DNA of 64,000 nt from Mesorhizobium loti (GTDB lineage Bacteria; Pseudomonadota; Alphaproteobacteria; Rhizobiales; Rhizobiaceae): the NCBI RefSeq assembly GCF_013170705.1, contig NZ_CP033334.1:682001-746000 (forward strand), written 5' to 3'. Under the pieces are notes generated by a model that was given only the letters and a program-made list of their open reading frames with translations, did no database searches and was not told the DNA's origin. Made by a program: the position numbers and the translations under genes. Of the stretch, positions 17,549-27,282 are shown one piece after another. Each line of letters starts with the position of its first letter. The stretch's first letter is position 1.

Positions 17549-18517
17549 TCAGAGGCCGTTGTCCTTCAGCACCTTGGCGGCGTTTTCCTTGGTGATCTTC
17601 TCGGTCGGCAGCGTGATGGTCTTTTCGACCTTCTCGCCGTTGAGGAACTTGATCGCCTGGCGCAGGCCTTCGGCACCGGGGGTGACATAGGTGAAGGTCG
17701 CCGTCAGTTCGCCCTTGTTCACCATTTGCACGCCTTCATTGGGCAAGCCGTCGATGCCGATGAACTTGATGTCCTTCTCGCGGCCGACGTCCTTGGCGGC
17801 AAGATAGGCGCCGTAGGCCATCGGGTCGTTGTGGCCGTAAACGAGATCGATCTTCTCGTTGGTTTTCAGCGCGTTGGCCATCAGATTGTAGGCCTGGTCC
17901 TGCTTCCAGTCGCCCGACTGCTGGTCGAGCAGATACTTGATGCCCGGTTCCTTGTCGGTGAATTCATGGAAGCCGTCATGGCGGTCATGCGCCGGCTGGG
18001 TGCCCATGCCGCCCCAGATCTCGACGACATTGCCCGCCGCCTTGCCCTTGCCGCCGAGCAGTTCGACGGCATATTCGCCGGCCGCGCGGCCGATCAGCTT
18101 GTTATCGCCGCCGACGAACTGCGTGTAGTCCTTGGTGTCGACGTTGCGGTCGAGCACGAAGACCGGAATCTTGGCGTCGATGGCCTGCTGCACGACGCCG
18201 GTCAGGCCCGCGGATTCCTTCGGCGACACCAAAAGCGCGTCGACCTCCTGACGGATCAGGTTCTCGACGTCGGCGACCTGCTTCTCGGTCTTGTCCTCGC
18301 CATCGGTGATGATCAGCTCGACCTCGGGATGCTTGGCGGCTTCGGCGATGATGTCCTTGTTGAACTGGGCGCGCCAGGGCTCGATGGTCGTCACCTGCGA
18401 GAAGCCGATCTTCCACTTCTTGTCCTGGGCGAAGGCGTTGCCGGTCGAAAGCAGCGCGGTGGTGGTCAGCAGTGCCGCGCCGAGTGCGGCAAGCTTCAGC
18501 ATGTCACGTCGTTTCAT
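17549..18517 (-). CDS. Sugar ABC importer periplasmic binding protein (RbsB/YtfQ-like)
   Basis: 322 residues. The ATG at 18517 follows GAGGAAACAAGAA and overlaps the permease stop by three bases. Signal peptide MKRRDMLKLAALGAALLTTT... ends near NAFAQD. The mature part has the periplasmic-binding-protein-like II sugar fold: KIGFSQVTTIEPWRAQFNKD, VDALLVSPKESAGL, IPVFVLDRNVD and YGHNDPMAYGAYLA are all close to the galactofuranose-binding YtfQ pattern. It is the last gene of an ATPase-permease-binding protein operon repressed by the divergent LacI protein. The specific sugar is not deducible. Confidence 0.87.
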   Translation of the reverse strand: MKRRDMLKLAALGAALLTTTALLSTGNAFAQDKKWKIGFSQVTTIEPWRAQFNKDIIAEAAKHPEVELIITDGEDKTEKQVADVENLIRQEVDALLVSPKESAGLTGVVQQAIDAKIPVFVLDRNVDTKDYTQFVGGDNKLIGRAAGEYAVELLGGKGKAAGNVVEIWGGMGTQPAHDRHDGFHEFTDKEPGIKYLLDQQSGDWKQDQAYNLMANALKTNEKIDLVYGHNDPMAYGAYLAAKDVGREKDIKFIGIDGLPNEGVQMVNKGELTATFTYVTPGAEGLRQAIKFLNGEKVEKTITLPTEKITKENAAKVLKDNGL

Positions 18518-19833
18518 TTCTTGTTTCCTCCGAGATTGAGAGACGGGGTCTCTTGTGGCGGCCGCTTGGCTGCGGCCGTTTCCTTGCGCGCCGGTTGCCC
18601 GCCGGGCAGGCGCAGATAGGCCAGGAGATCGCCGGCATTGCGCTCCTGGACGAGCACGGTGCCGATGATGATCATCCCCTTCAGCACCAGTTGAAGATTC
18701 GAATTGATGTTGTGGAGCTGCAGTATGTTGGAGAGCAGCCCGAAGATCAGCACGCCGCAGAACGTGCCGATCAGGCTGCCGCGTCCGCCCATGAGGCTGG
18801 TTCCGCCGATGACCACGGCGGCGATGGCGTCGAGCTCCAGTCCGGCGCCGGCATCGGGCTTGCCTTGCCGGTACTGCGCCACATAGAGCACCGCGGCGAG
18901 GCCGGCGAGCAGGCCGGAGACGGCATAGGTCGCGATCTTGACGCGGCCTGCGGCGATGCCTGAGAGCCGCGCCGCCTCCTCATTGCCGCCGATGGCATAG
19001 ACATAGCGGCCGAACGGCGTGAAGCGCAGCACCGCGCCATAGATCAGGATGGCACCGAGGAAGAACAGGCCGGGCATCGGGATGACGCCGAACACCAGCG
19101 AGCGCAGCATCTCGAAATCGGCGGTGGCGTTCGAGCCGGTATAGACCGGCAGCACGGCATTGTTCTGGCCGGCCGTGAGCCGGGCGATACCGAGGGCCGT
19201 CACCATCATCGCCAGCGTGACGATGAAGGGCTGCAGCCGACCGGCAACGATGATGAAGCCGTTGATGGCGCCGAACAGCAGGCCGACGCAGGGCGCCACC
19301 AAGAGCACGCCGAGCACGCCGAATTTGGGCTCGATCTGCGGCAGCAGGTACCATAGCGACAGGCCGCACAGGAACACGCCGACGATTGCCGGCGTGACCA
19401 GGCCGCGAACACTGTCCAGCTTCACATCGCGCGCGGCGGCATCCGGACCGGTACGGGACTTTTCCACGTTGAGGAAAATGAAGCGGGTGACGACGAAACC
19501 AAGGCAAAGCGCCACCAGCGCGACGGTCGGCACGCCCAGCACGACGCCCGGTGTAACACCCGGCACCGTCAGCAGCATGGCGCAGACCACCGAGCAGATG
19601 GCCATCAGCGAGCCGACGGAGAGATCGATGCCGCCGGTGATGATCACCGCCGTCATGCCGGTGGCGATCAGTCCGGTGGTCGACACCTGGCGCAGCACGT
19701 CGAGCAGATTGCCGTAGGATAGGAAGATGTTGTTGCCCTTGGAACTGACCGGCGAGCCGAGCACGCCGATCAGGAAGATGGCGATCAGGCCCCAATAGAG
19801 CTTGGTCCGGGACAGGAGTTTCAATGCAGTCAT
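18514..19833 (-). CDS. Sugar ABC importer permease (RbsC/XylH/GguB type)
   Basis: 439 residues from the ATG at 19833, which overlaps the ATPase stop (TCAT on the plus strand, 19830-19833). About ten membrane segments and the family motif ELDAIAAVVIGGTSLMGGRGS near residue 340 identify it as a BPD-transp-2 permease. It is about 100 residues longer than RbsC; the extra part, around FLNVEKSRTGPDAAARDVKLDS, is a hydrophilic insert between membrane segments, similar in size to XylH/GguB-type permeases. It forms a homodimeric channel served by the double ATPase encoded upstream. Confidence 0.87.
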   Translation of the reverse strand: MTALKLLSRTKLYWGLIAIFLIGVLGSPVSSKGNNIFLSYGNLLDVLRQVSTTGLIATGMTAVIITGGIDLSVGSLMAICSVVCAMLLTVPGVTPGVVLGVPTVALVALCLGFVVTRFIFLNVEKSRTGPDAAARDVKLDSVRGLVTPAIVGVFLCGLSLWYLLPQIEPKFGVLGVLLVAPCVGLLFGAINGFIIVAGRLQPFIVTLAMMVTALGIARLTAGQNNAVLPVYTGSNATADFEMLRSLVFGVIPMPGLFFLGAILIYGAVLRFTPFGRYVYAIGGNEEAARLSGIAAGRVKIATYAVSGLLAGLAAVLYVAQYRQGKPDAGAGLELDAIAAVVIGGTSLMGGRGSLIGTFCGVLIFGLLSNILQLHNINSNLQLVLKGMIIIGTVLVQERNAGDLLAYLRLPGGQPARKETAAAKRPPQETPSLNLGGNKK

Positions 19834-21416
19834 GCGGCTGGTCTCGATAGCGTCCGGCGCGGCGCCGCAAGGCGCATGATGGCCTCTTCGCTTGCCGCGT
19901 CGCGGGAAAGAATACCGGTCTGGCGGCCCTCGGCCATCACCAGGATGCGATCGGAGAGATGCAGCAATTCCGGCAATTCGGAACTGATGACCGCGATGGC
20001 CAGGCCATCGCGCGCCAACTGGAAGATGAGGTCGTAGATCTCGCGCTTGGCGCCGACATCGATGCCGCGCGTCGGCTCGTCCAGCAAAAGCACGCGCGGC
20101 CTGGTCGCCAGCCACTTGCCGATGACGACCTTCTGCTGGTTGCCGCCCGACAGCGTGCCGGCGGGCTGATCGATGTCCTGGCAGCGGATGCCGAGTGCCT
20201 TGACCGCCTGCCTCGCCAGGCCCTGCTCGCCGGCCAGCGAGCGGATGCCGAAGCGTGCCAGCGACCCGACCACGGGCAGCGCGACATTGTCCGTGATCGA
20301 GGCCTGCAAGTGCAGGCCTTGCGTCTTGCGGTCCTCGGTGACCAGCGCGATGCCCAGCCGCCTGGCGTCGCGCGGCGAGCGGATGTTCACGGACCGGCCG
20401 TCGAGTTGGATATCCCCGCCGGCACGGCCATCGCCCGAGCCGAAGATCGCTTCCATGATCTCGGTGCGGCCCGAGCCCAGAAGGCCGCCTATGCCGAGGA
20501 TTTCGCCCGCGGCCAGATCGAAGCCGACGCCGTCGATCACTTGCCGCCAACCCTGGCGGTCGGGCTTCGACAGCGACAGATTGCTGACCGAAAGCACGGT
20601 TCGGCCGCCGGGATCCCGCTCCTCTTGGGAGGATGCGAGCAGGTCCCGTCCGACCATCGCCGAAATGATGGCATTCTCGTCAAGCTCGGCCATCGGCCGC
20701 GTCAGCACATGGCGCCCGTCGCGGAACACCGTGACGCGGCCGGCCAGATGCATCACCTCGTCGATGCGGTGCGAGATGTAGATGATGGCGACACCGCTTT
20801 CGGCAAGCTGGCGGATGATGCGGAACAGCCGCTGGCATTCGGCGGGCGAAAGGGCCGAGGTCGGCTCGTCCATGATCAGGATGCGCGCCGACATCGACAG
20901 CGCCTTGGCGATCTCCACCAGTTGCTGTTCGCCGACGCGCAAGGCGCCGACGCGCGCTTCCGGATCGAGTTCAATGCCGAGTCGCTGCAGGAGGGCGGCC
21001 GCCGCACGGCTGCTCGCCTTGCGGTCGACGATCAGCCCGGCGATCAGTTTTTCGCGGCCGAGGAAGATGTTGTCGGCGACGCTGAGTTCCGGCACCAGGT
21101 TGAGCTCCTGGTGGATGATGGCGATGCCGGCATCCTCGGCGTCGCGCACGCCGGCGAAGCTGACCGGTCTTCCATCGACGCTGACCGTGCCTTCGTAGCC
21201 GGTATAGACGCCGGAGAGGATCTTCATCAGCGTCGACTTGCCGGCGCCGTTCTCGCCCATCAGGGCATGGACCTCGCCACGCCGCAAATCGAAGCCGACA
21301 TCGACCAGGGCGGCGATGCCGCCGAAGCTCTTGGAAATGCGCTCGGCGCTCAGGACGACATTGGAATGGTCCGCCGCCGCGACATGCCCATGGGCGATGG
21401 AACCTCTGTGCTCCAT
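19830..21416 (-). CDS. Sugar ABC importer ATPase with two nucleotide-binding domains (RbsA/XylG type)
   Basis: 528 residues from the ATG at 21416, which has AAGGGAGG about 11 bases ahead; a TTG at 21458 would extend it without a better site. The first domain has Walker A GENGAGKST, signature LRVGEQQLVEIAKAL and Walker B ILIMDEPTSAL. The second has a degenerate Walker A (GLLGSGRTE), signature LSGGNQQKVVIGKWL and Walker B LLLDEPTRGID. This two-domain layout with a degenerate second P-loop is normal for the CUT2 sugar importers. It is the first gene of the operon, divergent from lacI. Confidence 0.9.
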   Translation of the reverse strand: MEHRGSIAHGHVAAADHSNVVLSAERISKSFGGIAALVDVGFDLRRGEVHALMGENGAGKSTLMKILSGVYTGYEGTVSVDGRPVSFAGVRDAEDAGIAIIHQELNLVPELSVADNIFLGREKLIAGLIVDRKASSRAAAALLQRLGIELDPEARVGALRVGEQQLVEIAKALSMSARILIMDEPTSALSPAECQRLFRIIRQLAESGVAIIYISHRIDEVMHLAGRVTVFRDGRHVLTRPMAELDENAIISAMVGRDLLASSQEERDPGGRTVLSVSNLSLSKPDRQGWRQVIDGVGFDLAAGEILGIGGLLGSGRTEIMEAIFGSGDGRAGGDIQLDGRSVNIRSPRDARRLGIALVTEDRKTQGLHLQASITDNVALPVVGSLARFGIRSLAGEQGLARQAVKALGIRCQDIDQPAGTLSGGNQQKVVIGKWLATRPRVLLLDEPTRGIDVGAKREIYDLIFQLARDGLAIAVISSELPELLHLSDRILVMAEGRQTGILSRDAASEEAIMRLAAPRRTLSRPAA

Positions 21417-21465
21417 GACAATGGCGGCCTCCCTTCCGTCCTCGTCAATCTCATCCAAACGCTAT

Positions 21466-21483
21466 TCTAAACGTTTCGATACT
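21466..21483. promoter_or_regulatory. LacI-type operator half of the divergent pair (ABC operon side)
   Basis: TCTAAACGTTTCGATA contains the AAACGTTT core typical of LacI/GalR-family operators. It sits about 55 bases before the ATPase start codon, where it could block the leftward promoter. Confidence 0.6.
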
Positions 21484-21573
21484 GTCAAGCCGCTATCTGA
21501 TAACGCAGGATTGACCCTTTTCAATTCTTGCGAAAAACCTTGATATTCCGTAGGTATAGCGAACAGACACTGG

Positions 21574-21585
21574 CGAAACGTTTCG
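21574..21585. promoter_or_regulatory. LacI-type operator overlapping the lacI start region
   Basis: CGAAACGTTTCG is a perfect 12-base palindrome ending four bases before the ATG of the LacI-family gene. It shares the AAACGTTT core with the site near 21470, about 105 bases away, so one dimer of dimers could bridge both and shut both directions. No Shine-Dalgarno fits between it and the ATG. Confidence 0.72.
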
Positions 21586-21588
21586 AAA

Positions 21589-22656
21589 ATGGCAGCATCC
21601 AAGCGGACGAGACAGCGAAAATCGACGGCGCCGACCATGCTGCATGTGGCGGAAGCGGCGCGTGTCTCGGTCGCCACCGTGTCGGCGCTGATCAACGGCA
21701 CGGCGACCGTCAGCCCCGAACTCAGCCAGCGCATCGAGCAGGCGATCCGCGATATCGGCTACAAGCGCAATGCGATCGCCCGCAGCCTGAAAATGGGCAC
21801 GACGCGCACCATTGGCCTGACCGTGCCGCACATCACCAATCCGTTCTTCACCGATGTCGTCTCGGTCATCCAGCAGGCCTTCGACCGCGCCGGCTATGCC
21901 GTCATGCTTTGCTGCACGGACGAGGATCTGAACACCCAGGACGACCAGATCAGGCTCTTGCTCGACCGCATGGTCGACGGGCTGATCGTGGCGCGTGTCG
22001 GCGACGGCGCGATCCTCAAGGGGATCGTCGACGACGCCAATGTGCCGGTCGTGCTGCTGGACCGCATCTGCGAAGGCGTCGATACCGACGCGGTGGTGCT
22101 CGACAACCAGCGCGCCGTGTTCGACGCCATCACCTACCTGATCAATCTTGGCCACCGGCGCATCGGCTACATCACCGGCACATCCGATATTTCGCCCATG
22201 CACGACCGCATGACCGGATACAGCGAGGCGCTTCGGGCGGCCGGCCTGCCGGTGGCCGAGGAACTGGTTCGCTCCGGCAATTTCCATGAGATCGACGGCT
22301 ATAACGCGACCATGCAGCTGCTGTCGCTGCACAATCGGCCAAGCGCGATCTTCTCCGCCAACAACCCGATGGTGATCGGCACCATGAAGGCGATCCGCGA
22401 CATCGGCCTGTCCTGCCCGGAGGATATTTCGGTCGCCTGCTTCGACGATTTTCCGTGGTCCGACGTGTTCCAGCCGCAACTGACCACGGTGGCGCAGCCG
22501 GTGCAGGCGATCGGTGAACAGGCGGCCAATCTGCTGCTCGACCGCCTTGCCGGCAACCGGGACGCGCCGCCGCGCAAGCTGGTGCTCAAAGGCCGGCTGA
22601 TGATCCGCAATTCGTGCCGGCCGCTCGGCGCAATCGCGCAGAGCGCGAGTGCCTGA
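21589..22656 (+). CDS. LacI-family transcriptional repressor
   Basis: 355 residues from the ATG at 21589. The helix-turn-helix (MLHVAEAARVSVATVSALI, residues about 17-35) and hinge helix (NAIARSLKMGTTRTIG) precede a periplasmic-binding-protein-like ligand domain with PHITNPFFTDVVS and SVACFDDFPWSDVFQPQLTT. It is divergent from the sugar importer and two LacI operators lie between, so it represses that operon and itself; a sugar should release it. The start is uncertain: the operator sits where a ribosome-binding site should be, and an ATG at 21637 just before the DNA-binding helix is possible, or the message may be leaderless. Confidence 0.9.
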   Translation: MAASKRTRQRKSTAPTMLHVAEAARVSVATVSALINGTATVSPELSQRIEQAIRDIGYKRNAIARSLKMGTTRTIGLTVPHITNPFFTDVVSVIQQAFDRAGYAVMLCCTDEDLNTQDDQIRLLLDRMVDGLIVARVGDGAILKGIVDDANVPVVLLDRICEGVDTDAVVLDNQRAVFDAITYLINLGHRRIGYITGTSDISPMHDRMTGYSEALRAAGLPVAEELVRSGNFHEIDGYNATMQLLSLHNRPSAIFSANNPMVIGTMKAIRDIGLSCPEDISVACFDDFPWSDVFQPQLTTVAQPVQAIGEQAANLLLDRLAGNRDAPPRKLVLKGRLMIRNSCRPLGAIAQSASA

Positions 22657-22671
22657 ACGACGCGCGTTAGA

Positions 22672-23502
22672 TCAGGGCTTGAACACTCCGGAACAAAGCG
22701 CCTGCAGTTTCGAAAAGACGCCCTTGCCGCCTGATATGACCTGTGTCCCGCTTTGCAGCACCGTCGCGCGATCCGCCTTCAGAACGGCACCGCCGGCTTC
22801 CTCGATCAACAGCATGCCGGCCAGGCAGTCCCAGGCGTTCATGTGCTCCTCCACATAGCCAAGCAGCCGGCCCGAGGCCACATAGGCCAGCATCAGCGCG
22901 CCGGACGCGTTGCGGAAGAAGACACCGCCTTCGGCGAGGATCTTCTTGATCAGCACGGCGATGTTCTCGGCTTCGGCCCGATTCGAGAAGCCGGTCCCCA
23001 CCGACCCTTCTTCCAGGCTGGTCGCCGCGCTTGCCTTGATCGGCCGGCCGTTGACGAAGGCGCCACCGTCGCGCCTGCCGTGAAACGTCTCGCCGGTCGA
23101 CGGCTCGTGGATGACGCCGACGACCGTCTCCCCATCCCGCGCGCAAGCGATCACCACGCACCAGGCCGGAATGCCGCGCACGAAATTGGCGGTGCCGTCG
23201 ATGGGGTCGATGACCCAGACATGGCCTGTCGAGCCTGCGACCGAGGCATGCTCCTCGCCGACGATGCCATCTTGCGGATAGTCGGCGGCGATCGCGGCGC
23301 GGATGAACAGCTCGACCTCACGGTCGGCTTGCGAGACCAGGTCCTGATGGCCCTTGCTCTCGATGGTCAGGCTCTCCAGATCGCGGAAATATCTGAGTCC
23401 GAGGTCACCGGCGCGCCGCGCCAGATCGATGGCAAACCGCTCGCGCGCTTCATGGTCGTTTTTCAAGGGAAGTTTCCGATCCGTGGAGGGAAACCCGCCC
23501 AT
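22672..23502 (-). CDS. Inositol monophosphatase family protein
   Basis: 276 residues using the ATG at 23502; the open frame continues upstream into repeat sequence, and a TTG 36 bases further in is another possible start. Family metal-binding motifs are complete: GEEHAS (about 77), WVIDPIDGTANF (about 94) and AWDCLAGMLLIEEAGG (about 221). Members dephosphorylate inositol phosphate, histidinol phosphate or 3'-phosphoadenosine phosphates with Mg2+; which one applies cannot be read here. It converges with lacI, 15 bases away. Confidence 0.85.
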   Translation of the reverse strand: MGGFPSTDRKLPLKNDHEARERFAIDLARRAGDLGLRYFRDLESLTIESKGHQDLVSQADREVELFIRAAIAADYPQDGIVGEEHASVAGSTGHVWVIDPIDGTANFVRGIPAWCVVIACARDGETVVGVIHEPSTGETFHGRRDGGAFVNGRPIKASAATSLEEGSVGTGFSNRAEAENIAVLIKKILAEGGVFFRNASGALMLAYVASGRLLGYVEEHMNAWDCLAGMLLIEEAGGAVLKADRATVLQSGTQVISGGKGVFSKLQALCSGVFKP

Positions 23503-23537
23503 AGCAAAACGGCGGTGCCTGCAACAGTGCCTGCCAG

Positions 23538-23580
23538 GCAGGTTCCGTAAAAAGTGTCCCGCGGTTTTGCGGCAAGAACC
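23538..23580. repeat. Palindromic repeat, AAAAGTGT/GCGGTTTT family
   Basis: GCAGGTTCCG, then TAAAAAGTGTCCCGCGGTTTT, then GCGGCAAGAACC form an imperfect hairpin. It is closely similar to the reverse complement of 41856-41900. It lies in the gap upstream of the inositol-phosphatase-family gene and may hold or border its promoter. Confidence 0.75.
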
Positions 23581-23645
23581 CGCGGCAAACAAAGAAACCT
23601 AGGCAGACGACGCGTTGGCGAAGCCGGCGGAGTCCGCTCGGAACA

Positions 23646-24647
23646 TCAGGCCGCCTGCAAAAGCGATTTGTGAGCCTCAGCCAAGATCTCGAAGGAGCGC
23701 ACCCGCGCCGCGTGATCAAAGATCTGCGCGGTGACCATCAGCTCGTCGGCACCGGTGCGGCGCACGAAGGCGTCGATGCCTTGCCGCACCGTTTCGGGAG
23801 AGCCGACGACGGCGCAGGACAGCGCCTGGCCGAGCATTGTCTTGGCCATCGGGTCGAGATCGCGGTCATAGTTCTCGACGGGCGGCGGCAATTTTCCCGG
23901 CCTGCCGGTGCGCAGGTTGACGAAGGCCTGCTGCAGCGAGGTGAACAGCAGACGCGCCTCGGCATCGGTAGGTGCCGCGAAGACATTGAGGCCGAGCATG
24001 ACATGCGGCTTGTCGAGCTGCTCCGACGGCTGGAAGCGGGAGCGGTAGATGTCCAGCGCATGATCGAGCTCCGCTGGCGCGAAATGCGAGGCAAAGGCGT
24101 AGGGCAGGCCAAGCATGGCGGCGAGCTGCGCGCCATAGAGGCTCGAGCCGAGGATCCAGATCGGCACGGTCTGGCCTTCGCCCGGCACGGCGCGCAGGCG
24201 CTGGCCTTCCTCCGCGGGGAGGAAATAGCCCATCAGTTCGACGACATCCTGCGGGAAATTGTCAGCACCGGCTTCGAGGTTGCGGCGCAAAGCGCGCGCG
24301 GTGTTCATGTCGGTGCCGGGGGCCCGGCCGAGCCCCAGATCGATGCGGCCGGGAAACAGGGCCGCCAGCGTGCCGAACTGCTCGGCGATCACCAGCGGCG
24401 CATGGTTGGGCAACATGATGCCGCCGGCCCCGACGCGAATGGTTTTGGTGCCGCCGGCGACATGAGCGATGACCACCGATGTGGCGGCGCTGGCGATACC
24501 CGGCATGTTGTGATGCTCGGCCAGCCAGTAGCGCTTGTAGCCCAGCCGCTCGGCATGGCGGGCAAGATCGAGCGAGTTGGCCAGCGACTGCGAGGCATCG
24601 CTGCCTTCGACGATCGGCGACAGGTCGAGAACGGACAGTTCGGTCAT
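23646..24647 (-). CDS. LLM-class flavin-dependent oxidoreductase (luciferase-like, MsnO8-type)
   Basis: 333 residues from the ATG at 24647 with AGGA about nine bases ahead. The TIM-barrel luciferase-like fold is indicated by [27 protein letters not shown] near residues 28-55, [40 protein letters not shown] near 80-118 (named as regions) and the long C-terminal helix. Members use reduced flavin for oxygenation or dehydrogenation; the substrate is unknown. The gene stands alone between two unrelated genes on the same strand. A second LLM protein follows at 26000-27061. Confidence 0.85.
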   Translation of the reverse strand: MTELSVLDLSPIVEGSDASQSLANSLDLARHAERLGYKRYWLAEHHNMPGIASAATSVVIAHVAGGTKTIRVGAGGIMLPNHAPLVIAEQFGTLAALFPGRIDLGLGRAPGTDMNTARALRRNLEAGADNFPQDVVELMGYFLPAEEGQRLRAVPGEGQTVPIWILGSSLYGAQLAAMLGLPYAFASHFAPAELDHALDIYRSRFQPSEQLDKPHVMLGLNVFAAPTDAEARLLFTSLQQAFVNLRTGRPGKLPPPVENYDRDLDPMAKTMLGQALSCAVVGSPETVRQGIDAFVRRTGADELMVTAQIFDHAARVRSFEILAEAHKSLLQAA

Positions 24648-24716
24648 GCGTTGGCATCCTGTGTAGAAACCGCATGTAGGATGCACCTGGCGAGGCCGCA
24701 AATTCAAAAATATTGA

Positions 24717-25886
24717 TCAGCCCTTCACCGGCTCGGTGTCGGCGGCATCATCGTCCCCCACCACACCGTTCTGCTGCGCGGCGAGAAAATTGCCGACATG
24801 GCCGAGCCCCTCGAAATGGTCGCAGAACACCTTGATGACGACCAGCAGCGGCACCGCCATCAAGGCGCCGACGAAACCCCACAGCCACGACCAGAAGGCA
24901 ATGGCTATGAAGATCGCCACGGCGTTGATCTCCAGGCGCCTGCCGACCACCATCGGCGTCACGAACTGGCCCTCGACGACGTCGCAGAGCAGCACGAAGG
25001 CCGGCGCCAGAAGCGCATAAGAGATGGTGTCGAAGCTGATCAGCGCCATCACCGCGACCAGCACGATGGTCAGCAGCGCGCCGACATAGGGCAGGAAGTT
25101 GAGCAGCGCGGCGGCCACGCCCCAGACCAGCGGGTTGGGCATGCCGAGCGCCCACAGGCCAAGGCCGATGACCGTGCCGAGACCGGCATTGATGATGGTG
25201 ACGGTGAGCAAATAGTGCGAGATCTCGCGCTCGACGTCATAGACGACACGCAGTGCCCGCTTCTTTTCCGTGAGGCTGGCGAAGGACTGGATGATCTTCT
25301 CGTAGAACATCGTGCCCGAGGCGAGCAGGAACAGCGACAGCACGAAGATGATGGTGAGGCTGGTTCCCGCCGCCAAGATGTTGCTGGCGGCCGCCGATAA
25401 TATGCCGGACTGGGCCACCGCCACCTTCTGGATGCCCGGCTCCTGCGAGGTCTCGGTCATTTGCTCGATCTGATGCGAGACCTGCATGATCCTTTCCAGC
25501 GGACGCCGCAATTGCGCCAGCCGCTCGGTGAGCTGCTGGCCGATCGACGAGGTGTTGTTGAGGAGATCGATCACCGGGCCGCTGAGCAAGTAGCCAGCGC
25601 TTGCGAACACACAGATGGACAGCAGCACGAGAAGCGTCGCCGAAACCACTTCAGGGATGCCGCGCTTGCGCAGCAGCCGTACGATCGGCGTCAATGTCAG
25701 CGCCAGCAGGAACGCCAGGATGACCGGCATGAAGAAGGCGCGGCCGAAGTAGAGCGCATAGACGGTCATGAAAATGAAGATGCCGACCAGCAGCGTACGC
25801 ATCAGATGCGTATCGGCACGCGCCACGGCGCGCGCTTCGGCCGCTTCGGCAACGCCCGCGCCCAGCGCCTCGGATTCGGCTTTCAT
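24717..25886 (-). CDS. AI-2E family transporter (PerM-like membrane protein)
   Basis: 389 residues with about eight membrane segments arranged as an N-terminal pair, a soluble segment (residues about 100-160) and a C-terminal bundle. The characteristic LNFLPYVGALL, VEGQFVTPMVVGRRLEINAVAI and WGFVGALMAVPLLVVIKV stretches place it in the AI-2E/UPF0118 family, whose members export small signals or exchange ions; function in this organism is unknown. The name should not be read as proof of autoinducer-2 transport. Confidence 0.87.
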   Translation of the reverse strand: MKAESEALGAGVAEAAEARAVARADTHLMRTLLVGIFIFMTVYALYFGRAFFMPVILAFLLALTLTPIVRLLRKRGIPEVVSATLLVLLSICVFASAGYLLSGPVIDLLNNTSSIGQQLTERLAQLRRPLERIMQVSHQIEQMTETSQEPGIQKVAVAQSGILSAAASNILAAGTSLTIIFVLSLFLLASGTMFYEKIIQSFASLTEKKRALRVVYDVEREISHYLLTVTIINAGLGTVIGLGLWALGMPNPLVWGVAAALLNFLPYVGALLTIVLVAVMALISFDTISYALLAPAFVLLCDVVEGQFVTPMVVGRRLEINAVAIFIAIAFWSWLWGFVGALMAVPLLVVIKVFCDHFEGLGHVGNFLAAQQNGVVGDDDAADTEPVKG

Positions 25887-25999
25887 CTCGGTCCCTCAGC
25901 GGTGCACCGCAATTGGTGCGATCCGTCGACCGAAAACGCTGGCGCGGCTTCAAGGTTCCGTTAGCCGGCAGGGCCCGAGAAGCCGGCCCTGCCGTTGGC

Positions 26000-27061
26000 T
26001 TATGCCACCGGAGCAGCCACCGCCGGCGCGGATTTCGCCGTCTCCTTGCGCACGATCGGCGCCACCCTGGTGCCGTAGAGCTCGATCGCCTTCATGATCT
26101 TGGCATGCGGCATGGTGCCGATCGCCATCTGCAGCAGGAAGCGGTCATTGTTGAAGATCTTGTGCTGGGCGACGATCTTTTCGGCCACCTGCTCCGGGCT
26201 GCCTACGAACAGGGCGCCGTTCGGACCACGTGACTGGTCGAAATGCGCCCGCGACGTCGGGCCCCAGCCACGCTCGCGGCCGATGCGGTTCATGACCTCC
26301 GCCTGCGGGCCGTAGAAATCGTCGGCCGCCTGTTCGGTGGTGTCGGCGATGAAGCCATGCACGTTGATGCTGGTGGCGAGACCGGCCGGGTCACTGCCGG
26401 CCCGCTTGGCGGCCTCGCGGTACAGGTCGAACAGCGGCGCGAAGCGCGCCGGCTCGCCGCCGATGATGGCGAGCGCCAGCGGCAGGCCGAGCGCGCCGGC
26501 GCGGGCGGCCGACTGCGGCGTTCCACCAATCGCGATCCAGATCGGCAGCCTGTCCTGGAACGGACGGGGGTATACGCCACGATCGTTGATCGCCGCGCGC
26601 AGGTTGCCGGACCATGTGACTTTCACCTGATCGCGGATGGCAAGCAGCAGATCGAGCTTTTCGGCGAAGAGCTCGTCATAATCCTCGAGATTGTAACCGA
26701 AGAGCGGAAAGGATTCGATGAACGAGCCGCGCCCGGCCATGATCTCAGCACGGCCGCCCGACAGAAGATCGAGCGTGGCGAACTGCTGGAAGACGCGCAC
26801 CGGATCGTCCGAGGAGAGCACGGTGACCGCGCTGGTCAGCTTGATGCGTTTGGAGTGCTCCGCCGCGGCCGCCAGGGCCACGACTGGCGCGGAGGCTGCA
26901 TAATCGGGCCGGTGATGTTCGCCCAGGCCAAAGACGTCGAGGCCGACCTGGTCGGCCAGTTCGATCTCCTCGATCAGGTTGCGCAGCCGCTCATGCGGCC
27001 CGATGGCGCCGGGACCCGGCTGCGGGCTGACGTCGGCGAAAGTGTAGAGACCGAGTTCCAT
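26000..27061 (-). CDS. LLM-class flavin-dependent oxidoreductase (bacterial luciferase-like)
   Basis: 353 residues beginning [11 protein letters not shown]. Luciferase-like barrel features: [17 protein letters not shown] (about 44-60), [38 protein letters not shown] (about 78-115, a region), and [26 protein letters not shown]. Substrate unknown. It differs enough from the LLM protein at 23646-24647 that the two are not recent duplicates. No obvious partner flavin reductase lies nearby. Confidence 0.87.
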   Translation of the reverse strand: MELGLYTFADVSPQPGPGAIGPHERLRNLIEEIELADQVGLDVFGLGEHHRPDYAASAPVVALAAAAEHSKRIKLTSAVTVLSSDDPVRVFQQFATLDLLSGGRAEIMAGRGSFIESFPLFGYNLEDYDELFAEKLDLLLAIRDQVKVTWSGNLRAAINDRGVYPRPFQDRLPIWIAIGGTPQSAARAGALGLPLALAIIGGEPARFAPLFDLYREAAKRAGSDPAGLATSINVHGFIADTTEQAADDFYGPQAEVMNRIGRERGWGPTSRAHFDQSRGPNGALFVGSPEQVAEKIVAQHKIFNNDRFLLQMAIGTMPHAKIMKAIELYGTRVAPIVRKETAKSAPAVAAPVA

Positions 27062-27223
27062 GTGATGTCATCCTGGTGTTGGGTTTTGGCGTTAGAGGTA
27101 GCGGGCGATACGCCTGGCCGCCAGAGGTCTGGACAGTGAACAGTGCATGTCGGTTTGGGTGGGAAAAGGCGTCTCCCGGCTGCAACATCGCGGAATTTCA
27201 TGGCTGGCATACCGTTTTGGCGC

Positions 27224-27251
27224 TTGAACTCTCGGCATTCGCGCGTATGTA
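27224..27251 (+). promoter_or_regulatory. Candidate sigma-70 promoter for the DUF6481 gene
   Basis: TTGAAC at 27224-27229 and TATGTA at 27246-27251 are separated by 16 bases and lie about 30 bases before the gene start. Confidence 0.35.
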
Positions 27252-27282
27252 AGCCTCGCGAATTGACTTCAGGGAAGTGGAC

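Noticed and set aside
24717..25886. Evidence for autoinducer-2 quorum sensing
   Set aside because: The AI-2E family name is historic; no luxS or lsr gene is in the window and members have other transport roles.
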